Position numbers and translations under genes: made by a program. Of a DNA stretch of 64,000 bases, positions 14,201 through 23,467 are shown in pieces (within the stretch, counting starts at the first letter, position 1; each line of letters starts with the position of its first letter). Below the pieces are notes generated by a model, which had not been told where the DNA came from, made no database searches, and saw only the letters and a list, made by a program, of their open reading frames with translations. The stretch covers positions 40,965-104,964 of the forward strand of contig BDDC01000120.1 in NCBI GenBank assembly GCA_001662425.1. Reading direction: 5' to 3'. The stretch is from Chlamydomonas sphaeroides. Lineage: Eukaryota; Chlorophyta; Chlorophyceae; Chlamydomonadales; Chlamydomonadaceae.

Positions 14201-15066
14201 GTGGGCGGACCTGACGTGGGCGGGTGAGCGGCAGGGCACTGTGCGATTGGGGCTGCAAGGGCGCACGCTGTGTGCATAGGATGGGCTTGGTACACCGTGC
14301 CGGCATGCAGGTTGTGCAAGATATCGTCGCGATGCGGCATCGGCTTGGAGGATATCACAGGCAGCTGGCATGTGTGCTGCTGCTGCTGCGACGGACGTGG
14401 CACGCAGGCTGTCTGATGAACAGCGGCGAGCACGGAAAGAACGGCGGCCGGGGTCTGCTTGCGTTCGAGCTGGATCACTTGATCCGGCACCGGGAGCGGG
14501 AGCTGGCGGCGGCGGTGCCTGGCAGCGCCCACCACTCCCGGCTGGCCGCGGGAGCGGGTCCCGGTAGCCAGCCCAAGCGGTTGGCGCCCACGGCTGCAAC
14601 CACGCTCAGACTTGCAAAGGTGGGATGGTTCGGGCGCGGGAAGCCAGCTGGAGCTCGGATCTTGATCCGAGAGCCAGCATGCGTCGGGGGGTCGGGCACG
14701 TGCTGCCGGACGCGTTGGCAGGGGCTGCCAGTACCTTCCCGTATGTCATGGGCAAGCCGTGTTTGGTTACCGCATTGCTCGCCCGACCCCTGCTGCGCCG
14801 CACGTGCCCATGTCCCCCTGCAGTCCGGCCCCGCCTCGAGACCTATTGCGGCAGGCGGCAAAGAGCTGTACGACGTGTCGTACAGGGAGCTTCTGGAGCT
14901 GAACGCGGAGGCTGTGCTGCAGGACAGGGGCCCGGCGCAAGAGCCCATCCCCGTGTGGTGGCTGGACCGGCCGGTACGGCAGGTGTCCGACATGGAGGAA
15001 AGGCCCATGGCCGTGTGGCAAACGTGGAAGGAGAGGTGTCGCGGCTTCGCGGCCCAGCCCGCCTGA
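8298..15066 (+). CDS. GT77-like nucleotide-diphospho-sugar transferase, tandem copy B
   Basis: Second paralogue, 778 bp downstream of copy A. The ATG at 8298 opens a hydrophobic signal/anchor (MLLPAIATVLASLIAV). Exons: 8298-8704, 8798-8880, 9086-9208, 9333-9373, 9810-9867, 10051-10101, 10315-10410, 10726-10787, 10896-10946, 11211-11257, 11509-11548, 11698-11737, 12002-12094, 12220-12305, 12475-12648 (start tentative), 13082-13179, 13296-13432, 13648-13743 (contains 10 N), 14070-14223, 14408-14619, 14824-15066. About 798 residues if the gap is really 15 nt. DxD motif MAVDADTLVLDDWYW, VNGGFSYF and SNDDQM follow the family order. It has an intron in the DxD-NGGF region that A and C lack. The C-terminus ends in RGFAAQPA, so the acidic tail that closes A and C (ending EW) is absent. 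Predicted secretory-pathway type II membrane or lumenal enzyme; substrate unknown. Confidence 0.82.
10180..10275. repeat. pentameric TGACC/TGACA array
   Basis: About 18 units of TGACC and TGACA variants fill most of this stretch of intron 6 of copy B. Confidence 0.9.
11391..11453. repeat. 9-bp tandem repeat, 7 copies
   Basis: Unit TGAGCCCAG (first two units GTAGCCCAG/GTAGCCCAA). Four of the units create GTGAG, the core of a splice donor. Located in intron 10 of copy B. Confidence 0.9.
13700..13709. other. assembly gap (10 N) inside an exon of copy B
   Basis: Ten N interrupt the copy B exon 13648-13743. By alignment to the same exon in copies A and C the missing stretch should be 15 nt of G-rich sequence encoding part of an LGAVAA-type segment. 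With only 10 placeholder bases the frame is broken, so automatic gene callers will split or shift this gene here. Confidence 0.9.
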
Positions 15067-16056
15067 CGTCCTGGTTGCCAACCGTTTGCGCGGATGCCGG
15101 TCCGGAGGTGGTTGCACCGAAAGGGCGCAACCCCCGGCCGCCCAGCAGTGGGCTGGATACATGTCACGTGGCCGCCCTTGACTGAGGCCAGGGCACAGGT
15201 GCATGTGTCCATGAAGCGGACGGCCGCTGCCACGGCCGAGCTGCCGCCTGTGGCAAGGCGTGCGGCCTCGCAGCCAGGTAGGACGTGCAGCGGGCAGCGG
15301 ACAGAAGGCTCATGTCCGGCCCAAGTGAGGCGCCGACCGTGGGAGGGCCGATCGCCGGCAGCAGCGCCCTCGCGCGCTGTCTCGGCCCAGCCCCGCTCGC
15401 TGCCCACACTCGCCGGTGTGCGCTCGCGTGCGCCCTGCACGAAGGTTTGGGTTGAGCACCATTAGATGCATGAGAGTACTTGTGCACGGGGGCGTCCGCA
15501 AGCGGCCGCATGCATGGATGGCGGGCACGGCAAAGGGGCTGGATGCTTGTGCCGGGGAGGGTACGCGGGGTTTGACCTTTGGCGCTGGGGGCCACCCATG
15601 TACGAGCGAAGTGCTGGGTTGATGTCTGACCCATGCCAGACGCGGCACGTTGTGGGTTGCACATGAGCAGTACCGGCCTGCAAGGGCAGCGGTCTTGGAC
15701 AGACTCGTCGTCGACGTCAGCGCCAGTTCTGTAGAACAAAGCTGTAGCCGGCAAAGTCAGCGCCGCAACGGTAGCAACGTGTGGGGGGAGCAGATCTGCA
15801 TACCCCGGGCGCGCAGCGGCAGTGACCCACAGCGGTGGCTGGAGGCTATGATGACATCCCATTCATGCTAGCTTGCTCTACAGAAACAAGGTGGCAGTGA
15901 TGCCGGCGCCAAGGCGGCTGCGCTGCTGCGGGGCCCAGTGGGGCATCCCCATTCGGGCCGGTGGCTACCTGGGGGCGGGGCTCGCAGGCAGGCGTGCCTG
16001 CCGGCAGGGAGCCGACCCCACCGCCAGTCCGCCACCCGCCGCTGCGCACGCCTGTC

Positions 16057-16116
16057 CGCCTCCCTCCGTGCCCGCCTCCCTCCGTGCCCGCCTCCCTCCG
16101 TGCCCGCCTTCCTCCG
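16057..16116. repeat. 16-bp tandem repeat, 3.75 copies
   Basis: Unit CGCCTCCCTCCGTGCC at 16057, 16073 and 16089, then a partial diverged unit to 16116; lies between copies B and C. Confidence 0.9.
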
Positions 16117-16626
16117 AATTAGCAGGGGCTAACGCTCCGATCCCTTCGCCCCTACATTCGATTTCCCATGCCCGATAGCGGAATGGGGTTTCAAGCCCCA
16201 GCCTCGTGCCAGGGGGCGAGTGAGCGCGGCCGCTAGGGCTAGCTCTGAAGGCTGGCGGCCGAGGCTGCACTTCCGCTGGCAGCGACGCCGCCGCTACGCA
16301 CCTCCGGGCCAGGGCGGAGCGGCAGCGGCAGGGGCGGGGCGGCAGCCGCGGCAAGCGGCCGACGAGCTCAGTTCAAGCTGGCGGCGCCAAGCAGAAGCGT
16401 AGCGGTGTTGGGGGCTGGGTTTGCGCCGCGAGGGCGGGCCCTGTCTCCGTGCCGCGCCTGGCCGTGCCTGGCTGGCTGGGCGGCGGCTGTTGCAATAGCG
16501 GCTGTAGGCTTGTGCTAGCGCAAGGCCAGGGTGCGCGGTGCCAGCCAATCCTTTGTACACAAGCGTGCCCGGTACGGCACTTTGACTGATTTTGGTCGGC
16601 CTTCAACGCCTTAATCTGCATTAGCC

Positions 16627-17130
16627 CGATTGGCGGGGGCGGCCGTGGGGCCCCAGCGACACGAAGGACGGGGTGGGGCCTACAGCCCATTTCCCATCCG
16701 GATTGATGGGGCTACAATTGGCGGCGGCGATGGGCCGGGCGGTGATGGGCCGGGCGGTGAGGCGGAGGGGGTGGTAGCGGCCGCCGCAAGCGGCCGCGAC
16801 ACAGCTAGAGCGGCAGCAGCAGCGGCGTGTGTTGGTATGTGCATTCCTGCCGTTGAGGCATATCGGGCGGCTAGGTCGGGCCCGTGGGGTAGGGGCACGG
16901 ATGTCGGTGTGCCCGAGACCCCTGACATCGTCCCGGGTACAACCGCATAATGATCGACGGCGTGCGTCTGGTCTGGGTGGCCTCTTTTGGGGGCGAGCCA
17001 TGCACCCATGCGCAGCTGGGACAGGTTCCAACTCCTAAAACTGAAGTAGACCACATTGGTGGGGGCGGCCGGCAGGCGTATGAAGGGCTGGGTGGGGGCT
17101 ACGCCCTTTTCCCCATTCCGGATGGGGACA
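16627..17130. repeat. pair of diverged direct repeats (about 85 bp) bracketing dispersed repeat copy 1
   Basis: 16627-16712 (ATTGGCGGGGGCGGCCG ... ATCCGGATTGATGGGG) resembles 17054-17130 (ATTGGTGGGGGCGGCCG ... ATTCCGGATGGGG). Spacing is about 425 bp. Confidence 0.55.
16761..17020. mobile_element. dispersed repeat copy 1
   Basis: Same orientation as copy 2, with scattered substitutions and small indels. It contains the hairpin-capable GCGGCCGC-CGCAA-GCGGCCGC. No 16-bp flanking repeat is found here; instead two diverged 85-bp direct repeats bracket the block. Confidence 0.7.
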
Positions 17131-17504
17131 CCTTGTCAGCACAGGCCCTGGGCAGCAGGGGAGGCCGAGTGGCACCGAGACGGCCAGCGCGTTGGCTGGA
17201 GCACGCAATATCAGAAGTGGACGGAGGGACTGGGACACCAATGAACTCGTGGTCGGTAGCGTGAGCGTGATAGGGCGTGGTAAGCATCGATCCGGCCATA
17301 GGTAAAGCAAAAGCTGTGATGAGCGCAGCTGAGGTCAGGCTCACTCTGATGGGCGATCAGGTGGCTGACGCATGGGAGCAGGAGAGATGACAACAGGGGG
17401 TCGTCGATGATGGGGGGGGGGCACGGGCATGTGGTTTTAGCGCACCCTCGCGGCAAAAATTATAGAGGTATATGCTTACCACTTCACGTGTTAAAGTATG
17501 TCTC

Positions 17505-20500
17505 ATGCCGCGTGTCCAGACATTGTCGTCCCGTCGCCGCTGCTTCACAGCCGCTACACCTATCGTTTTGACCCTATTGGCGTCCGCCGCTGCTACTTCC
17601 AATCATCAAACACAAGCGTGTCGTCGTCGCGGAGACGGCGCGTACTGCTCGGCCGGCGTGACAAAAGGCTTCATCGGTCAGCTCGACACAGCTGCGCAGC
17701 TTAAGGAGGCTTTGGAGGCCACGGCATGGAAGAAGGAGGTCATAGTGTTCGCAGAGTCACGCGTGGCGGACGCTGCGCAAACGTTGACTCGTTTCCGGGG
17801 GCATGCGGGTTACGGTCACGTGCTGGCGGTGATGGAAGACATCGACGACTGCAGACGGCTGTCGCGGGCGTTCCGTCCATGGCAGCAGCACCAGGGCCCA
17901 CTGAGCTGCGGGACGTACGCCCTGCACGATGAGAAGTGAGCGGGCCCGGGTTGGGCTGCGCGTGGGTGAGGCAGGGGTGCGCGTGTCCTGTACTGCAGGC
18001 AAGGCAAGCCCTTGATTGCGAGGGATATGGGCCATGCAGCCCACGACCTGACACACGGTGACATTACAAACGACTGTACTTGGTTGCGTCCCTTGCAGAG
18101 GTAACAAGTATGCGTCCGGGTTCCGCTACATGGCTAGGTGGAATGGCCCAGCCCCCTGGTGGCGAAAGTACTTCACCGCAGGTGGGAAGGGCCCCGCATC
18201 ATCATTCCCAGCTAGCTTGTGGACGCAACCCCTTACCCAGTCGAGTGGCCCGCGGTCGGCATGTGCCCCCGTCCTGCACCTGTCGCCTCCCGCCCCTCGA
18301 GTCCCAACAAACCGCTCCCTCCGCACCCTTACCCATCCCAGCCCGCGCCGTGGCGCTTGGCTACAACGTCATGGCGGTTGACGCGGACACACTGGTACTG
18401 GACGACTGGTACTGGAGGGTCAAGCAGCAGCCGCTGTCGGGCTACAACATGATCAGCCAGGCGGAAAGTCCGACGGTTATCAACGGCGGCTTCTCGTACG
18501 TCCAGGTCAGAACAGGTCGTACGCTGCTCCTATCGCGGCTGCTGAGTGCCTCAAATTGAAGTGCTGGCCAAACATTAGGCGGGAATACAGGCCTGCCTCG
18601 GCTGACGCTGCGAGCTGCCCTTGCCCGCCGGAATTCCGCAGAACGCAGCCCCGGACGGACCCGTAGCCTGGATGTTGTACGAGATGGGGCACCGCACTGG
18701 TGTGTACGGCAGCGGATTCGTACATGGGATGTGCCGTACACGTACACGCAGTTGCCGTGACTGTGACATATTTGCAAGTGTTGCCACCCCACAGTGCGCT
18801 GGCTGGAGGACGCGAGCGCGTTGGCTGCGCTCTCCCCCAAACTAGGTGGGTCGGCGGGGCGCGGGTTGGCGTCCTAGCCAGAGGAACAAGTAAGGCGCGA
18901 AACGAATGCACGGCGGCGGCGGTGCAGCGGCATGGACCGCACCACGCGACCCTAGGCCGATCCGCGCGCCTGCCGCTGCTGGCACACGGCGAACAGCACG
19001 CCACGAATCTGTTGACCGCGCCACGTCGCTGGTGTTCAGGCGCCGCTGCCGCACCTCGGCTTGCCTCCTGGCCCCGCCATACGCAGCTGCCAGTCCCGGG
19101 AAGTGCTGCGCCAACGAGGACCAGTGGCTGCTGACCACGGCCATGTGGAGCTGCCTCAGAGGCCGGCCTATGTTCCCAGGTGAGGCCCTACCTGGCTGGG
19201 GGGCGAGGCCGGACCGGGCCCAAGGGCTCCGCGCTGCCGCGCCGTGTGGCGCCGCCGCGGTTGCCGCAGGACAAGCAATCGGCTATGTGTGAGCGGGTGC
19301 GGCTGCCTGCCGCAGAGCTTCGAAACATGCTACCGGACGATACCGACTTCGTCCAGCTGGGCTTGAAGGACAGGCAGGTGCGTGGCTGGCTGGCACCCGG
19401 CTGGGTTGCTCGCCCCTGGGCGGCGCGGCGCCGGCCAGAGAAGTTTAGCAGCCGGAGTGGGGCGGCCGCTGGGCTGCCATGCAATTCACGCCATTACACG
19501 ATGCCACTTTGCGCTCGTGTCGCGACAGGCCTTCAGTGACAACACGGAAGTACACATCCAGAATTTCACGATAGCGGTGAGCATGGGTGGCTGGGCGCTG
19601 GTGCGGTGCTGAGGCAGCGCGCTAGGCTGCCGGCCGCCGTCGCGCTGCGACGTGCACTGCGGCAGCGGCCCGACGTCACCGGGCAGGGGCCATTGGGGTG
19701 TTCACCGGTTCCCCGCAGTCCTCCTGCACGTGGTGGTGAATAGATGTCCTAGCTATGCCTTCTTTGCTGCACACGCAGGCGCACGACGTCAGCCCCGAGC
19801 TGAGCCCCGCGGTGTGCGAGTTCCCCGACACACAGCCCTTCAACTGCCTGGTAAGGCAGGGGACAGCGCAAGAGCACGTTGGTTGGAGGCCTAGCAGATT
19901 ATCAGCGGCGAGTGTACCCCGGCATGCCGACCCTGTGATAACGGACCGACGAGACCGGGACGTATCGTCACGCACCAGCGCCGCATTGCCAGCTGGCCCC
20001 ATGCCATGTGCCCCCCCGGCCCCCCCGCTCACGTCAGAGCGCCACCAAGCTACGCCTGGTGTCGGCCTCTCTGCGCATGCCGCACGCCTGGGGTGAGCCA
20101 AGCAGGGGCCACGGCGGTGCCATGCGGCCGTGGTCCCATCCATCCGCCCATGGTCGGATCAGGGCGCTGAGTTTCGTCCGCACGACCGCCGCGCGCTGGT
20201 CGGCTGCAGAGCCTTCCCATGCCATCCTGCAGGCGGGCAGTGGCCGAAAGAGCTGGGCGGCTATCCCTTCAATAAGACAATCGGGCCGCTGACGGCCGCC
20301 TACCGGCAGGCATTCACGGACCTGGGTGAGGCGGGCATGGGCAAGGCGCCAGCAGGCGCGTGGCGGGTTGGCTGCAGTGCGGGGCGCGCCGCTGGCAGAC
20401 CGGCGCTCGACTGCCGCCCAGCCTCGGCCTGCCACATGCATGCCTTACCCTGTGTTTCTTCCACAACCTCCGCAGGTGTGCCGCTGCCGCCCGACCCCGA

Positions 20501-22484
20501 GGACCCATCCCAGGAGGCCAGGGCAAAGGCCACCAAACCAGAGGCTTTTGCATTCACATCCAATTGCAAGTGTGAAGCCACAAGACCCGGTCAATTGAGC
20601 TTGCTAAGGCACCGTCACGGTCTTGAGAACAGGCGTTCATACCTGTAGAATCCGCTGGTTTAGTACGCGGTTGCACCAAGGATGTGGCCTTTCCTCCGCG
20701 CAGCGTGGGAAGGCGTCCTCGGGGGCTGGCTGCAGGGGCCCTGGAGGCACAGCGGCCGGTTCGGGATGTGGCACACACACCTCAGCCCGCCGCCGCTTCA
20801 GGTGCGCTTGAGACACGTGTTGGCTGCCGGAGTACGGCGTCTGGACGCGCTTGGCGCTCGGTGTTATTGTTGTTGTTTTTGCTTGGCTAGGATTTCAAAC
20901 ATCGAGCGTGTGCGCCGCGCAAACGCCTCAGGCCATGGGGCACATCCACGCGAGCCTGTTCGAAGGCCACTTCCAGAAGCAAGCCATCATCCAGACCGCC
21001 GGGCACTATGACTGGCGCCTCGCCGCCAGGTGGGCCGCTCGGAGCGAGCGCCGGCTGCTTGTATCACATGCACGCTTGCCTCTGGCAGTCGCCTGCGGCC
21101 CTCGAGCCCCGATAGCCACTCCTTACTACCGCTGCCGTGCCCCTTCTGACAGGCTGGCCGGCGGCCCCACACGGGTCTACATAACCAGCTACCAAGACTG
21201 TCAGGCGCAGCAGCTCGGACTGAAGGACGCTTCAGTCGACATCCGGCGCGTGGTGGCCTACGCGCCGGGGGTCATCACGGCGGCCATGAGTGAGCGGGGG
21301 CGGGCTGAAGGTGTTGGAAGCTGCTCATGATCTCACATGCGCGGTTGTTGCCCGGTTCTCCCTAGCTTCGTGCGCTCCGGACGGCCCTCCATGCCTTCTG
21401 GAATGGGGGCTTGTAGCCCACAGGTCCGGCATGCAAGGTCGGCCCTCCGTGCCCCCTGCTCTCTTTCCTTCCCATCAGGCAAGCAGGACTTCATAGCCGC
21501 GGCCCAGGGCCTGGCGCAAGTCGCGCTGGCGCTGGGCGCGGTGGCGGCGTGGCCCTCGGTGCCCTGCGACACGGACTGGGTGTTAACACCCGAGGCCAGC
21601 GCCCAGCGGGCGAACGGCACCGCCCTGCCCTCGCTGGCGCCTCCCTGGCGCCACATCCGGACTGGAAAGGCCGTGCTGCCCTGGGGACCCGGCCTCCAGA
21701 ACCTCACCTGCGAGTGGACGGGCTTCATGTGGGAGGGTACGTGTGTGGCAGGACTCCCGTCGTGCATGTGGGTTCCGTGCGATAGCACCGCGCAAGGGCT
21801 CCTGGCCCACGTGCGCCTCGCGGCTAGCTTCGTTGATTGCATTGGAAGCGTGCCATTGCATACGCGCGCGATCCTCGCCCTGTCGACAGATTGCCTCATC
21901 AACACGCGGAGGGGTGACAAGGACGGCGGCCGGGGTCTGCTGTCGTACGAGCTGGACCACCTGGTCCGGCACCGGGAGCGGGAGCTGGCGGCCGCTGTGC
22001 CTGGCACAGCGCAGTACGCACGCTTCATGGAAACAGTAGTGCGCAAGAACATATCGCTACACATCGTGCCCACGGCTGCGAGCACGATCAAGCTATCCAA
22101 GGTGTGGCACGACGAGCAATACCTGCGCTGGAATTCATGTAATCCATGTTGCCGCCTGTAGCAGCCAGATATGCCAACTCACCAGCCCGCCCGCCCCCTG
22201 CCCCTGCATCCTCCGCCGGCTTCTCTCAGGCTGCCGAGCCCGCTGCATCCCTCGACCAGCTGTACGATGCGTCTTATAAGGAGCTAATGGAGTTGAATGC
22301 AGGGCCGGTGCTGCAAGACCAAGCACGGCCGCACGAGCCCATCCCCGTGTGGTGGCTGGACCGGCCGGTACGGCAGGTATCCGACACGGTCGAAACTGTA
22401 CGGCAAATGTACGACACGTGGAAGTCGAGGTGCCGGGCGCTCAAGTACTATGATCTGACCGAGGAGGAGCGGCGCGAGTGGTAG
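17505..22484 (+). CDS. GT77-like nucleotide-diphospho-sugar transferase, tandem copy C (complete)
   Basis: Best-preserved copy. Eighteen exons with fully consistent phase: 17505-17935, 18099-18181, 18342-18505, 18642-18699, 18795-18845, 19087-19179, 19316-19377, 19529-19576, 19779-19850, 20038-20092, 20233-20325, 20476-20571, 20704-20801, 20932-21029, 21153-21289, 21479-21736, 21890-22101, 22230-22484. Product 787 residues. An in-frame ATG at 17472 would add 11 residues; 17505 is preferred because it directly precedes the hydrophobic anchor (PIVLTLLASAAA). DxD is at about residues 185-187, N219 lies in INGGFSY and D274-Q275 in CANEDQW. These match the PF03407 order of metal-binding DxD, Asn-Gly-Gly and Asp-Gln. 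The region after about residue 330 (GGYPFN, GRFGMWHTHL, DWRLAAR, DIRRVVAYAPGVITAAM, HEPIPVWWLDRPVRQ) is conserved across the array but not recognised as a named domain. Inferred secretory-pathway glycosyltransferase, perhaps for cell-wall hydroxyproline-rich glycoproteins. Confidence 0.85.
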
Positions 22485-23467
22485 CTTGAGTTGGGACCCT
22501 TCCAGGCACACCGCGAGCCCGCAAGTGCGCGGGATGATGAAGCCCGGTGGGGTGCGGTGCATGTCACATGCCACCGTGCCTGGCTGCAGCTCATGCCCAG
22601 CGACGGACTGTACAGATTGATACGCACTGCGGCACGGAGTTGGTGGGATGTGGCATAGCGGCGGCGGCGCTCAGGGGCCGGGCCGAGGCACCCGCACCCG
22701 CCGGGGCCTTCCCTTCGCGCACGGCCACCGCACCGCGGCCGGGTCTCCGGCTGCAGCGATTGGGAATTCGCATGGTGAGGCCGCGATTGGGAGGGGCAGT
22801 CGCTGCCGCTATGGAGGCGGCGAGACAGGAAGCGTTGGCCTCAGGACGGTGATGTAGCTGGGCACCGCCTGACTCATCGTAGACAGCAAGTGGACATGCA
22901 CAACTAGAACGAATCCATGGCCAACGCTGGATGCTATGAAGCGTGGGCGTTGCGGACCCGCAATTCCTTTTTAACGGCGTAACAACACGTATGGAACCCC
23001 ATCCGTACGCCGGGGATGCAGACCGTCGAGGACCTCCCTGTGCGGACTTGTGCGCGGTTGCGGCACTCTGTCCTTCTCGTCGCCGCTTATTAATTGATCA
23101 GCAACAGATGTCGGCGTATTTATGACGTAGCTTTTGGTCCGTTTGTGCTCGGTGGTGTGTGAACCAGACTAGGGTGCTCGGGGGCCCGGCCGGGGAAACG
23201 TGTATGTGCCCAAGGAAGCGGTTGGCGAAATGACCTGCCTATTGCACATGGAATCACCCAATGATCTGGCACAACCTTAATCATTAGCATCATCACAAAA
23301 TAGGCAGACGACGGCGGCTTGACAGCTGCACGTCGCATTCTCGCCTAGGGACAGTTCTGGTTGCACAGCCGATCTACACGGCGTCAGCATATTAATTGCT
23401 ATAATACCATTGGTCCGCTATCTTCTACTCACCCCTGTAGTTCGTTTCAGCTATCATCAGAGCCATC
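22485..23467. other. intergenic, copy C to propeller gene
   Basis: 983 bp with no recognised gene; composition falls toward AT from 22900 to 23460, consistent with promoter sequence of the propeller gene. Confidence 0.4.

Larger units (their letters stand above)
15067..17504. other. spacer between tandem copies B and C
   Basis: 2.4 kb without a recognised gene. It holds the 16-bp tandem repeat, dispersed repeat copy 1 and its bracketing repeats. AT-rich ATTATAGAGGTATATG at about 17459-17474 directly precedes the copy C coding region and could be its TATA region. Confidence 0.45.
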
